From contig JAVJVZ010000077.1 of assembly GCA_040220855.1 (NCBI GenBank), forward strand, positions 1 to 64,000: DNA of 64,000 bases. The letters are read 5' to 3'. Made by a program: the position numbers and the translations under genes. The notes beneath the pieces are model-generated. The model was given only the letters and a program-made list of their open reading frames with translations, had not been told where the DNA came from and made no database searches. Below are positions 24,536 to 33,437 of this stretch, in pieces (within the stretch, counting starts at the first letter, position 1; every line of letters starts with the position of its first letter). The DNA comes from JACKNG01 sp040220855 (GTDB lineage Bacteria > Pseudomonadota > Gammaproteobacteria > Ga0077536).

Positions 24536-26310
24536 TGGACGCACAGACGCTCACCTACCTGTTCGTTGCGGCGAGCTTCGCGCTCTACATCGGCATCGCG
24601 GTGTGGTCGCGCGCCGGCTCGACCGGTGACTTCTACGTCGCCGGCGGCGGCGTGCACCCGATCGCCAACGGCATGGCGACCGCAGCCGACTGGATGAGCG
24701 CTGCCTCGTTCATCTCGATGGCCGGCATCATTGCCTTCATGGGGTACGACGGCAGCGTCTACCTGATGGGCTGGACCGGCGGCTACGTGCTGCTCGCGAT
24801 GCTGCTCGCGCCCTACCTGCGCAAGTTCGGCGAGTTCACCGTGCCCGACTTCATCGGCACGCGCTACTACTCCAACACCGCGCGCGTGGTCGCGGTGGTG
24901 AGCCTCATCGTGATCTCCTTCACCTACGTCGCCGGCCAGATGCGCGGCGTCGGCATCGTCTTCTCGCACTTCCTCGGCGTACCCATCGACTGGGGCGTCG
25001 CCATCGGCATGCTGGTGGTGTTCTTCTACGCCGTACTCGGCGGCATGAAGGGCATCACCTACACGCAGGTTGCCCAGTACTGCGTGCTCATCTTCGCCTA
25101 CCTCGTGCCCGCGGTATTCATCTCACTGCTCGTCACCGGGCACGCGGTGCCGCAGCTCGGCCTCGGCGCCAGCGTCACCGACGGCTCCGGCCTCGCCGTG
25201 CTCGAGAAGCTCGATCGCACGCTCGTCGACCTCGGCTTCGCACCCTACACGAGCGGCACGCGGGCGAGCGTCGATGTCTTTGCCATCACCATGGCACTGA
25301 TGCTCGGCACTGCCGGCCTGCCGCACGTCATCGTGCGTTTCTTCACCGTGCCGAAAGTCTCCGATGCACGCCGCTCGGCGGGCTGGGCGCTACTCTTCAT
25401 CGCCCTGCTCTACACCACCGCGCCCGCGGTCGGCGCGTTTGCGCGGCTCAACTTCATCGATACCGTGCACGACAAGCCCTACGCCGGCGTCGCCGACTGG
25501 TTCCGCACCTGGGAGAACGTCGGCCTTGTCGGCTGGCGCGACAAGAACGGTGACGGCCGCATCCAGTACGCGCCGGGGGCACCGTTTGCCGGCAAGCCGG
25601 AGTTCGCCGGCGACGCGCGCGGCGTCGACGGCCAGCGCATGCTGCTCAACCGTTCCAGCGATGGCGCCAACGAGGTCTACCTCGACCGCGACATCATGGT
25701 CCTCGCCAATCCCGAGATCGCGCGCCTGCCGCCCTGGGTGATTGCGCTCGTCGCCGCCGGCAGTCTCGCCGCCGCGCTGTCCACCGCGGCCGGGTTGCTG
25801 CTGGTCATCTCGGCCTCGGTATCGCACGACCTGCTCAAGAAGACCTTCGCGCGCGGCCTGAGCGACCGCCAGGAGTTGCTGGCCGCGCGCATCGCCGCGG
25901 CCAGCGCCATCGCCGTCGCCGGCTACCTCGGCGTCAACCCGCCGGGCTTCGTCGCCGAGGTCGTCGCCTTCGCCTTCGGGCTCGCCGCCGCGTCGCTGTT
26001 TCCCGCCATCCTGCTCGGCATCTTCTCGTTGCGCATGAACCGCGAAGGCGCCGTCACCGGGATGATCACGGGCCTGGCCTTCACCTTCGGTTACATCGCC
26101 TGGTTCAAGTTCTACGCGCCCCATCTGAACGGGCCGGAGGCCTGGTGGTTCGGCATCTCGCCGGAAGGCATCGGCGCGCTCGGCGCGCTGCTCAACCTCA
26201 CCGTCGCGCTGACCGTGTCGCGCCTGACCGCGCCGCCGCCGACCGGGGTTGTCGCGCTGGTCGAGGACATCCGCGTACCGGCCGGGGTGAGCACGCCGCA
26301 CATGCACTGA
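24535..26310 (+). CDS. Sodium:solute symporter family protein (ActP-like, VC_2705 type)
   Basis: The 591-residue polytopic protein belongs to the SSS family, the branch partnered with DUF4212 and related to acetate permease ActP. It has about 13 helices. Family landmarks are GDFYVAGGGVHPIANGMATA near residues 28-47, WMSAASFISMAGIIAFMGYD, and PHVIVRFFTVPKVSDARRSA. An insertion of roughly 80 hydrophilic residues (about 310-390, NGDGRIQYAPGAPFAGKPEF) lies in one loop, as in other members. Acetate or another short organic acid is the likely substrate but is not proven by the sequence. Confidence 0.88.
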   Translation: MDAQTLTYLFVAASFALYIGIAVWSRAGSTGDFYVAGGGVHPIANGMATAADWMSAASFISMAGIIAFMGYDGSVYLMGWTGGYVLLAMLLAPYLRKFGEFTVPDFIGTRYYSNTARVVAVVSLIVISFTYVAGQMRGVGIVFSHFLGVPIDWGVAIGMLVVFFYAVLGGMKGITYTQVAQYCVLIFAYLVPAVFISLLVTGHAVPQLGLGASVTDGSGLAVLEKLDRTLVDLGFAPYTSGTRASVDVFAITMALMLGTAGLPHVIVRFFTVPKVSDARRSAGWALLFIALLYTTAPAVGAFARLNFIDTVHDKPYAGVADWFRTWENVGLVGWRDKNGDGRIQYAPGAPFAGKPEFAGDARGVDGQRMLLNRSSDGANEVYLDRDIMVLANPEIARLPPWVIALVAAGSLAAALSTAAGLLLVISASVSHDLLKKTFARGLSDRQELLAARIAAASAIAVAGYLGVNPPGFVAEVVAFAFGLAAASLFPAILLGIFSLRMNREGAVTGMITGLAFTFGYIAWFKFYAPHLNGPEAWWFGISPEGIGALGALLNLTVALTVSRLTAPPPTGVVALVEDIRVPAGVSTPHMH

Positions 26311-26388
26311 GGACGTTCGGCGCGCGCCGTCGCGCCCGTGCCGATCCGATGGTCGCGGGACGCGAGCGCGTGGCCGACCTCACGCCAC

Positions 26389-26429
26389 TTGCGCGCCATA
26401 ACGCGGACCAATATAGTCCGCGTTATGGC
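26389..26429 (+). promoter_or_regulatory. Promoter with overlapping palindrome for the Rrf2 gene
   Basis: TTGCGC (26389-26394) is followed after 17 bases by TATAGT (26412-26417), a plausible sigma-70 promoter. Transcription would begin at about 26424-26425, on the ATG itself, so the mRNA appears to be leaderless. A perfect inverted repeat, GCCATAACGCGGAC (26395-26408) and its complement (26416-26429), surrounds the -10 element and covers the start codon. It is a strong candidate for autoregulation by the Rrf2 protein. Confidence 0.65.
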
Positions 26430-26943
26430 CCACCTCACCAGTCGCGTCGAATACGGCATCCACTGTCTTCTCTGGCTGGTGCATGCCGGCGAGCAGCAAC
26501 CGAGCAGTCGCGATCTCGCGGCCCTGCAGGGCGTCTCTCCGAGCTTCGTGGCGAAGATCTTCCCCCGCCTCGAGAAGGCCGGCATCGTGACGGCGAGCGC
26601 TGGCATACGGGGTGGCTACCGCCTGGCACGTTCACCCGAGGACATCACCATTCTCGCCATCGTCGATGCCATCGAAGGTGACAAGCCGCTATTCGATTGC
26701 CAGGAGATCCGCGGCCGCTGCGCCCTGTTCGTCGCCAAGCCGCCGCGCTGGGCGACTGACGGCGTGTGCGCCATCCATGCCGTGATGCTGCGCGCCGAGC
26801 GTGCCATGCGCGACGCGCTCGCCGCCGAAACGCTCGCCGATGTTGCGCGCGCGCTCGAACGCAAGGCGCCGGACGAGTTCGGCAGCGAGGTAACGTCGTG
26901 GCTGCGCGAGCGCAGCACCGCGCGGCACCGCGGTGAAGGCTGA
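26425..26943 (+). CDS. Rrf2 family transcriptional regulator, probable Fe-S sensor
   Basis: Rrf2 proteins (IscR, NsrR, RirA) are winged-helix regulators, many with an iron-sulfur cluster that senses redox state, NO or iron. The 172-residue product starts MAHLTSRVEYGIHCLLWLVH and has a winged-helix with QGVSPSFVAKIFPRLEKAGI and the wing GIRGGYRLARSPEDITILAI. Three cysteines at 92, 99 and 115 (CX6C-X15-C) follow, wider than the IscR spacing. The ATG at 26425 lies inside a palindrome. It is 38 bases upstream of an NADH dehydrogenase-like gene, which it may control. Confidence 0.88.
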   Translation: MAHLTSRVEYGIHCLLWLVHAGEQQPSSRDLAALQGVSPSFVAKIFPRLEKAGIVTASAGIRGGYRLARSPEDITILAIVDAIEGDKPLFDCQEIRGRCALFVAKPPRWATDGVCAIHAVMLRAERAMRDALAAETLADVARALERKAPDEFGSEVTSWLRERSTARHRGEG

Positions 26944-26981
26944 GCGGCCGGCGACGAACCACGAACCTTCCCCCGCCCAGG

Positions 26982-28208
26982 ATGATGCCCATGACCCATG
27001 CTACCTATGACCTTCTCATCGCCGGTTCCGGCTTCGCCGGGACCTGGGCCGCGCTCGCCGCTGCGCGAGCGCGCGCCGCGGCCGGGCGTGAGCGCGACCT
27101 CGCAATCACCATGGTCTCGCCGGCGCCGTGCCTGCCCATCCGCCCGCGCTTCTACGAGACCGCGTTCGAGGAGATGGCACCGGATATTACCCCGCTGCTC
27201 GCCGCGGTCGGCGTCGACCACCGCGCGGCGTCGATCGAGCGCGTCGATACGGCAGCGCAGACCGTCGACCTCGTCGACTCCGGCGGGACGCACGCCACGC
27301 TCGGCTACGGACGGCTCGTGCTCGCGACCGGCAGCACGGTGTCGCGCCCGGCCCTGCCGGGCCTCGCGACGTATGCCTTCGACGTCGACCAGCTCGAATC
27401 CGCGCGCGCGCTCGACCGCCACCTGCGTGCGCTCGCACAAGCGCCCACGACGCCGGCACGCGACACGGTGGTCGTCGTCGGCGGTGGTTTCACCGGCATC
27501 GAGACCGCGGCCGAACTGCCGGGACGCCTGCGCAGCTATCTCGGCGAGGATGTCGCCGTGCGCGTGGTGGTCGTCGAACAGGCGGCGGCGATCGGCCCCG
27601 ATCTCGGTCCCGGGCCGCGCCCGGTGATCGAATCCGCGCTCGCGGCGAGCGGGGTCGAGTTACGCACCGGTGCGGCCGTCACGGCGCTCGATGCCGACGG
27701 CGTCATGCTCGCCGATGGCAGCCGCATCGCTGCCGCCACCGTGGTGTGGACGACCGGCGCCCGCGCCAGCGCGCTCGCCGCCGGGATCCCGGGCGAGCAC
27801 GATGCATGGGGTCGCGTGGTGGTCGACCGCAACCTGCGCGCACCGCTGTGTCCGCAGGTGTTCCTCGCCGGCGACACCGCCCACGCCGCTACCGACGACG
27901 CCGGCAACGTCGCGCTGATGTCCTGCCAGCATGCCCTCAGCCTCGGCCGTGTAGCCGGCTACAACGCCGCCGCCGACCTGCTCGGCCTGCCGCTGCATCC
28001 CTACAGCCAGGCGAAGTACGTGACCTGCCTCGATCTCGGCCCGTGGGGTGCCGTCTACACGGAAGGCTGGCAGCGCGAGGTGGTGATGGCCGGCGCCGAA
28101 GCCAAGGCACTCAAGCGCTCGATCAACACCGAGTGGATCTATCCGCCGCCGGCGGATCGCGAGGCCGCCTTCGCGCTCGCCGCGCCCGATCACGTCATCG
28201 TGCCGTGA
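26982..28208 (+). CDS. FAD-dependent NADH dehydrogenase-like oxidoreductase (NDH-2 family)
   Basis: The 408-residue product is a two-dinucleotide-fold flavoprotein of the NDH-2/sulfide:quinone reductase superfamily. FAD binds at LLIAGSGFAGTWAAL (about residues 11-25) and NAD(P)H at VVVVGGGFTGIETAAEL (about 163-179). The second FAD contact is QVFLAGDTAHAATDD. YVTCLDLGPWGAVYTEGW near the C-terminus resembles NDH-2 proteins, and no paired redox cysteines typical of SQR are obvious. It probably oxidises NADH and passes electrons to quinone without pumping protons. Three nearby ATG codons make the start uncertain by five residues. It likely forms an operon with the Rrf2 gene. Confidence 0.82.
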   Translation: MMPMTHATYDLLIAGSGFAGTWAALAAARARAAAGRERDLAITMVSPAPCLPIRPRFYETAFEEMAPDITPLLAAVGVDHRAASIERVDTAAQTVDLVDSGGTHATLGYGRLVLATGSTVSRPALPGLATYAFDVDQLESARALDRHLRALAQAPTTPARDTVVVVGGGFTGIETAAELPGRLRSYLGEDVAVRVVVVEQAAAIGPDLGPGPRPVIESALAASGVELRTGAAVTALDADGVMLADGSRIAAATVVWTTGARASALAAGIPGEHDAWGRVVVDRNLRAPLCPQVFLAGDTAHAATDDAGNVALMSCQHALSLGRVAGYNAAADLLGLPLHPYSQAKYVTCLDLGPWGAVYTEGWQREVVMAGAEAKALKRSINTEWIYPPPADREAAFALAAPDHVIVP

Positions 28209-28244
28209 AGCGGCCCGCGCCGTCTGCCACGACGGCAAAGAAGT

Positions 28245-28278
28245 GGGCGCGGGATGATGAACACCAGAGCCCGCGCCC
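28245..28278. terminator. GC-rich hairpin between convergent genes
   Basis: GGGCGCGGG (28245-28253) pairs with CCCGCGCCC (28270-28278) across a 16-base loop, between the ends of the convergent NDH-2-like and DUF1302 genes. There is no T-run, so it is at best a weak or Rho-assisted terminator in either direction. The rest of the 208-base gap holds nothing I recognise. Confidence 0.4.
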
Positions 28279-28416
28279 GAGGGGAGGAGAGAAGAGACGG
28301 GGGTGAAGGGCCCGGTCGGCCCGCTGGCCACAACAGGCTTCCCGTGAAGCAATGCCCTTCAACCCCGTGTGGGGTATCCCGGGCGGCTCGCGCGAGACGG
28401 CCCGGGTGCGTTCGGG

Positions 28417-30438
28417 TCAGAAGAAGTAGGTCACGCGCATGAAGATCTCGTCGGCAAAGTCGAGCGTCTCGAGCGCATCGTCGTTCTCGTCGCCACCGCC
28501 CTCGATGACGTTGGCATAGAGATCCCACTGCCAGTTCGCCGACGGCCGGTAGCGCACACCGGGCTGCACCAGCACACCGCCCTGGACGTCGACGAGCACG
28601 GCGAGGTCGGCGCGCCAGACGAGGTCGGGGAAAGGTTGCTGGATGGCGAAGGCGACGTAGTTGGCACTGCCCTGCCCGGTCGGCTGCCCGGAACCCGCGA
28701 CCTGTGCGGCAGCATTGAGCGCACCGGTATCCGGGTCGAGATAGGGCCAGAAGCCCCGGTTCTCGTTGCCGCTGAGATGCCGGCCGAAGAGATCGGACTC
28801 GGTGCGGTGCATCCACTGCGCGACGAGGTAGGCGGCGGGGAGGTCGATGGAGAAACGCTGGTACTTCTCCACGATCAGCGCCGAGACCACGTCGGTGGCC
28901 TCGATGAAGTCACGGCTGAGGCCGAGGTTGGTGAACTGCTTGTCCGGTGTCACCGCCACCTCGCCGCGCACGATGAGCTGGTCGAGGAAGGAATCCGGCT
29001 CGGCGGTGAAGATGTAGTTGCCGCCGAGTGAAATCACGTGCTCGCGCTTGAACTCGCGCGTGATGTAGCCGCGCAGCCCGCCGAAGCCGGTGTAGAACGC
29101 ATCGAGCGTGGAGATGGCGTCGAGCGCGGAGACCTCGTTGCCGAGGCCGAGAATGGTGCGCGCGGCGAAGGCGGATGCCGGCGCCTCGTTGATCGACACC
29201 GCGGTGCCGGTGACCGGGTTGAGCCGCGTACGGCCGGCCATGTGGAACCATTCGAAGGCCGACGAGGTCGCGGTCGCGTCCGGCGCGAAGAACGCGCCGC
29301 AGCCGCCACCCACCGAACCCTGCGTGGGTGCGCCCGGCAGCGCCGCGAAGGGGTTGTTGGACGCGCCGGCACAGAACGGGTTCTCACGGCCGAAGGCACT
29401 CGGCAGGTTGGTGTAGCGTGGTGCGTCTTCCCAGCGCACCACGCCATCGGGATTGCGGCGGTTGACGTAGGCGGCGAGCAGGGTGAAGGAATCGGTCAGC
29501 GGCGCGGTGATGCGCGCGCCGAAATTGAGCGCACCCTCGGCATCCTCGAACTCGTCGCCTTCGCGCCATGAGAACGCCGACGGCACCACGTTGTAGGGCG
29601 TGTTGGTGCGTGCGAGCACGGTCGGTGTGAACATCTGTACGAAGGCATCGACTTCCCACTGGTTGTCGAAGGTGTAGCTGACGCGCAGTGCGGGCGACGC
29701 GATGCGCTGGTCCTGGAACTCCTCCGCCGCCGGCGTCAGGGTGAGATGGCGGCGCAGGTCGAGGCCGTTGGCGACGTCCATTACGCGGAAAAACAGCGCT
29801 TCGCCCCACGCGATCTGCTGCTGGCCGGCGCGGATCCACAGCGGGCCGTCGTTGTAGTCGACGTAGAAGGCGGGCAGGTCGGCCATCATGCTCGCGCCGT
29901 TGATCTCGAGCGGGTTGGCGCTGCGGTGATGCCAATAGGGCTTGCCGAAGATGTCGCCGGTGCGACCGTCGCTGAGTTTCGGCACCGCGTCATAGACGGC
30001 GCGCAGCTTCATCGTCGCCGCCCAGTTGGTATTGATCCGGGCCTGCACGTCGAGGTCGAGGCGCGTGCTGAAAAGGTTGAAGTTGTAGCTGTCGTCGAGG
30101 CCCGCGCCGACGGCGTTGGCGTTGAATGGCGCCGGGCAGCCGGCCACGGTCTGGAATTTGCAGTTGGCCGCGAGCGGCGCGGTATTGGCGTCCGCACGCA
30201 GGCCGTCGCTGCGCAGCAGCGCACCATTCAACGGGTTGTTGGTGAGCACCGGTACCGAACGGTCGTTGAACGGGTTGCCGTTCTGGTTGAACTCGTTCTC
30301 GCCACTGGCAATGCCGACACCGATCTCCTGGCGCACCGAGCCGGTCACGTTCCAGTCGACCGCGCTGGCGGCGGCAGGCAGCAGCGCGGCGGCGCACACG
30401 GTGGTCGCGAAAAGCGGTAGCCGGGCGGTTGCGGTCAT
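28417..30438 (-). CDS. DUF1302 family outer-membrane protein
   Basis: DUF1302 proteins are predicted outer-membrane beta-barrels common in gamma- and betaproteobacteria that degrade hydrophobic compounds, often beside DUF1329 genes and RND exporters. The 673-residue product has a signal peptide (MTATARLPLFATTVCAAALLPAAASA, cleavage about residue 26) and then VDWNVTGSVRQEIGVG. Family segments FNLFSTRLDLDVQARINTNW and IRAGQQQIAWGEALFFRVMD are present. It ends in RVTYFF, an aromatic C-terminus typical of barrels inserted by Bam. GAGGAG lies eight bases before the ATG. No DUF1329 partner is present here. Substrate is unknown. Confidence 0.9.
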   Translation of the reverse strand: MTATARLPLFATTVCAAALLPAAASAVDWNVTGSVRQEIGVGIASGENEFNQNGNPFNDRSVPVLTNNPLNGALLRSDGLRADANTAPLAANCKFQTVAGCPAPFNANAVGAGLDDSYNFNLFSTRLDLDVQARINTNWAATMKLRAVYDAVPKLSDGRTGDIFGKPYWHHRSANPLEINGASMMADLPAFYVDYNDGPLWIRAGQQQIAWGEALFFRVMDVANGLDLRRHLTLTPAAEEFQDQRIASPALRVSYTFDNQWEVDAFVQMFTPTVLARTNTPYNVVPSAFSWREGDEFEDAEGALNFGARITAPLTDSFTLLAAYVNRRNPDGVVRWEDAPRYTNLPSAFGRENPFCAGASNNPFAALPGAPTQGSVGGGCGAFFAPDATATSSAFEWFHMAGRTRLNPVTGTAVSINEAPASAFAARTILGLGNEVSALDAISTLDAFYTGFGGLRGYITREFKREHVISLGGNYIFTAEPDSFLDQLIVRGEVAVTPDKQFTNLGLSRDFIEATDVVSALIVEKYQRFSIDLPAAYLVAQWMHRTESDLFGRHLSGNENRGFWPYLDPDTGALNAAAQVAGSGQPTGQGSANYVAFAIQQPFPDLVWRADLAVLVDVQGGVLVQPGVRYRPSANWQWDLYANVIEGGGDENDDALETLDFADEIFMRVTYFF

Positions 30439-30505
30439 CGTCGGGTTCTCCTCGTGCGGGTCACGCCGGGCGCCGTGCGAAAGCGCCGCGGAGTCGGGGA
30501 CAAAA

Positions 30506-30525
30506 TAGAATGAACGATCATTCTA
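30506..30525. promoter_or_regulatory. Operator palindrome between DUF1302 and tetR-type genes
   Basis: TAGAATGAACGATCATTCTA is a perfect 8+8 inverted repeat around ACGA, of the length and style bound by TetR-family dimers. A possible -10 element for the DUF1302 gene (TATTTT on the minus strand, 30507-30502) touches one arm. The divergent TetR gene begins 147 bases to the right. Confidence 0.7.
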
Positions 30526-30672
30526 GAAAACGGCGCGCACTCTAGGGCCCGGTTGACAGTCCGTCAAGCTTCACTCGAACATGCAGCCGGGAGACGTGTG
30601 TCAGAGGGGGACACCCGGCTCCGGCGGTGGCGCCCGCGCGTTGCCGGCGTCACCACGGGGGAGACAACCACA

Positions 30673-31269
30673 ATGGACGACGAACCGCGCTCGCCGCGCG
30701 CGCGCCAGCGCCGCGAGCAGATTCTCGATGCTGCCTCGGCATGCTTCGCTCGCTACGGTTTCCATGGTGCGAGCATCGCGCAGATCTCGAAACAGGCCGG
30801 CATGAGCCCGGGCCACATCTACCATTTCTTCGACAACAAGGAAGCCATCGTCGCCGGTATCGTCGAGCGCATGGCGGCGCGCTGGCTCGAGCTCCTCGAG
30901 CCCTACCCGACCGACGTCGACGTGGTCGCGACCGTCGTCGAACGTGCTACCCACGCGCTCGCCGAGCGCACCCGCCCGGATTTCATCGGCCTGTGGCTGG
31001 AAGTGCTGGCGGAGACCGCACGCAATGCCACGGTGGCGCAGTCGGTCGGTGCGGTCGACGAACGTATCCGTGCCGCCGTCACCGACCAGGTGCGCTACAT
31101 CCGCGAGATGCGCGGCGTGCGGACCGACACGCCGCTCGACGCCATCGTCGAAGTCGTCCTCGCGCTCTACGAGGGTCTCAGCAATCGCGCCGCGATCAAC
31201 GCCATGTTCGACCGCGAGGGCGTCCGCGACGTCCTGCTGCGTACCACCTACGCCGCGCTGGAGGCCTGA
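30673..31269 (+). CDS. TetR/AcrR family transcriptional regulator
   Basis: The 198-residue product has the TetR N-terminal helix-turn-helix: RREQILDAASACFARYGFHG then ASIAQISKQAGMSPGHIYHF (about residues 15-55), followed by a helical ligand domain. The ATG at 30673 has GGGGGAG about ten bases upstream, while the longer frame from 30553 lacks one. It is divergent from the DUF1302 outer-membrane gene with a matching palindrome between them, so it probably represses that gene and itself. The inducer is unknown. Confidence 0.9.
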   Translation: MDDEPRSPRARQRREQILDAASACFARYGFHGASIAQISKQAGMSPGHIYHFFDNKEAIVAGIVERMAARWLELLEPYPTDVDVVATVVERATHALAERTRPDFIGLWLEVLAETARNATVAQSVGAVDERIRAAVTDQVRYIREMRGVRTDTPLDAIVEVVLALYEGLSNRAAINAMFDREGVRDVLLRTTYAALEA

Positions 31270-31330
31270 GCGACGCATCGCGGGCCAGCGCAGCCGCGCC
31301 GGGCCGGGTTCACGCCACACGGCGACGTTC

Positions 31331-31346
31331 GTGGCGTCGTCGCCAC
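31331..31346. terminator. Short stem-loop between convergent genes
   Basis: GTGGCG-TCGT-CGCCAC is a six-pair stem with a four-base loop about 60 bases after the TetR stop and 54 bases before the end of the convergent DUF3429 gene. It has no T-run and could serve as a weak terminator. Confidence 0.3.
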
Positions 31347-31399
31347 GGGCCTAGAGCAGTGCCACGAGCGCGTGCTCGATGCGCGCGCTGCGGACACTT

Positions 31400-31852
31400 T
31401 CAGGCCAGCGCCGCGAGCAGGAGGCACATGGTGACGACGGTGGTCAGCGGCCAGCGCAGACGCTGATACCAGGCCGGAGCCTGCCCGCGCGCGTGTAGCA
31501 GGAGGTCCGCGCCCAGTACCGCCAGGAAGGCGCAGGCGAGGAGCAGGTAGGCAGCTGTTGCTGGCAGCAGCAAGGCCGGCCAGGCGAGCAATGCGGGCAC
31601 CACGGCAGCCCCGAGCCGCCCCCAACCGGCAACGGCGCCACCCGCGATGGCCAGGCCCCATTGAATGCCACCGAGAAAGGACAGGATGACGGCGCCGTAG
31701 GCGACGAGGGCGCGCGCGGCCGTGGCAGAGGGCACCAAGCCACCGGTAGCGAGCGCGGCGGCGAGGACGCCGAACGGCAGCAGGCCGGCAGCGCCGAGCG
31801 CGGCGGCGGCACGCGGTACTTGCGCAACGGGGAAGTCGTTCGACACGCCCAT
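31400..31852 (-). CDS. DUF3429 integral membrane protein
   Basis: DUF3429 proteins are small five-helix membrane proteins of unknown function, common in proteobacteria. The 150-residue product opens with a short polar segment and PRAAAALGAAGLLPFGVLAA. It contains the family signature YGAVILSFLGGIQWGLAIAG (about residues 52-71), then further helices, with YQRLRWPLTTVVTMCLLLAA at the end. It is a single gene transcribed toward the TetR gene. Nothing in the context points to a particular role. Confidence 0.8.
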   Translation of the reverse strand: MGVSNDFPVAQVPRAAAALGAAGLLPFGVLAAALATGGLVPSATAARALVAYGAVILSFLGGIQWGLAIAGGAVAGWGRLGAAVVPALLAWPALLLPATAAYLLLACAFLAVLGADLLLHARGQAPAWYQRLRWPLTTVVTMCLLLAALA

Positions 31853-32166
31853 GCGCGCGTTACGCAGGCCGTGGCCAATTGGATCGCATCCAGGCCCCGC
31901 CAGGCTGATGGCAAGCCGCCCGAAATCTCTGGGATTTTCGCGCTTTTCGCCGATCTTAACTGCTTTTCTTCAACATCTAGGCGCTTTTGACGCACTTCAA
32001 CCAAAGCAATTCTGCGCCTCAAGGTCCCGGAATTGATACCGATACATACGCTGCATTCGTTATTTTCGATTTCGTTCCTGGACACCTGACCCCATGCTGT
32101 CCGGACTGGGACGCAGCGGGCCGCCACCTCATCGCCGGGTGGCGCGAGCCGCGTCGCGGAGACCAT
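31853..32166. other. Intergenic region upstream of the chemosensory operon
   Basis: These 314 bases separate the DUF3429 gene and the first MCP, which are transcribed away from each other. The stretch 31920-32090 is clearly more A+T-rich than its surroundings and probably holds the promoters. GCGCTTTT occurs twice (31940-31947 and 31981-31988). GCCGATCT at 31949-31956 resembles a FliA -10 box, but no matching -35 is seen. I found no convincing sigma-70 pair and no RNA gene. The MCP frame stays open upstream to 31987 without a good ribosome site. Confidence 0.4.
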
Positions 32167-33429
32167 ATGACTGAGCCAAGCACGTCCGCTGCGGCGGACA
32201 TCCCCACGTCGGAGCCGGCGCTCGCCGCTGCCGGCGGACCTGCCCCGGACCATTGGGTCCGGGGCCTGCCGGTGCTCCCCGGCGTGCTCGCCGGGCCCGG
32301 CGCACTGCTCGCCGGCGCGAGTCTCGACCATGCGTTCACGCTCGCCATCCTGCTCGGTGCCACCGGCATGGCCGTCGGCTACTGGCTGGCTGCCCGCCAG
32401 CGCGCGTTGGTCAGCCGCGAGCGCGAGGCCCTGCTCGAGGAGGTCGCCGCCAGGCGCCGCGGCGAGCTCGGCTGGCACCTGTCGAGCATCACCAGCATCG
32501 GCGAGCAGGTACTCCCGGTATGGGGCCGTCACATCGAGTACGCACGCGACGAGCTCGAGAGCAACGTCACGTCGCTGGCCGAGCGTTTCCAGGGCATCGT
32601 CGATCACCTGCGCGAGATCGTGCAGGTCTCGACGCAGGCCGTCGACCAGCCCGGCAGCCACGGCCAGAGCCTAGTCGCGACCTTCGAGCAGGGTCGGCGC
32701 GATCTCGGTGACGTGGTCGGCGAGCTGCGCGCCGCGCAGGCAGCCAAGCAGGCCATGCTGGAAGAGGTGCGCCTGCTGGTTGGTGAGATCAGCGAGCTGA
32801 GCAAGCTTGCCGAGGACGTCGCCGCGATTGCCGACCAGACCAACCTGCTGGCGCTTAACGCAGCCATCGAGGCGGCCCGCGCCGGGCGCCTCGGCGCCGG
32901 CTTCGCCGTCGTCGCCGAGGAGGTGCGCGACCTCTCGCAGCGTTCGGGCACCACGGCGCGCCTCATCTCGCGCAACGTCGAGACGGTCAACCGCGCGATC
33001 CTCGATCTCTCGGCGGCGGCCGACCGCAACACCGACCAGGACGAGCACGCCGTGCACAGCGCCGAGGGCGCCATCGCGCGCTTCGTCGGCGCACTCGAGT
33101 CGAGTACAGAGACGCTGGTCGCCGGTGCCGACCACGCCCGCCATACCAGTGACCGCGTGCGCGGCGAGATCGAGAGCGCCCTGGTGCACCTGCAGTTCCA
33201 GGACCGTGTCTCGCAGGTACTCGCCACCGTGCGCGGCTCGATCGATGCACTGCCGGCCTACTTTGAACGCAGCGCCGAACATTTCTGGCACGACGGCCGA
33301 CTCGAGCGCATCGACTGCCAGGGCCTGCTCGAGGAGCTCGAGCGCACCTACGTGATGGCCGAGCAGTCCGAGCGCCACCACGACTGCTCACCGAGCGCCG
33401 CCTCCAACGACGACATCACCTTCTTCTAG
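32167..33429 (+). CDS. Methyl-accepting chemotaxis protein without periplasmic domain
   Basis: The 420-residue receptor has a short N-terminus and one or two close hydrophobic segments (about residues 35-80), then a cytoplasmic coiled coil with the universal hairpin tip (ADQTNLLALNAAIEAARAG, about 223-241). There is no sizeable sensor domain between membrane segments, so it may sense the membrane or cytoplasm or act through another protein. The start at 32167 follows GGAGA. It ends NDDITFF and lacks a CheR/CheB tethering pentapeptide. It is the first gene of the che operon, eight bases before cheY. Confidence 0.88.
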   Translation: MTEPSTSAAADIPTSEPALAAAGGPAPDHWVRGLPVLPGVLAGPGALLAGASLDHAFTLAILLGATGMAVGYWLAARQRALVSREREALLEEVAARRRGELGWHLSSITSIGEQVLPVWGRHIEYARDELESNVTSLAERFQGIVDHLREIVQVSTQAVDQPGSHGQSLVATFEQGRRDLGDVVGELRAAQAAKQAMLEEVRLLVGEISELSKLAEDVAAIADQTNLLALNAAIEAARAGRLGAGFAVVAEEVRDLSQRSGTTARLISRNVETVNRAILDLSAAADRNTDQDEHAVHSAEGAIARFVGALESSTETLVAGADHARHTSDRVRGEIESALVHLQFQDRVSQVLATVRGSIDALPAYFERSAEHFWHDGRLERIDCQGLLEELERTYVMAEQSERHHDCSPSAASNDDITFF

Positions 33430-33437
33430 GAGCCATC

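Noticed and set aside
31949..31956. GCCGATCT as a flagellar sigma factor (FliA) -10 box before the che operon
   Set aside because: The expected TAAA -35 element is missing at the right distance.
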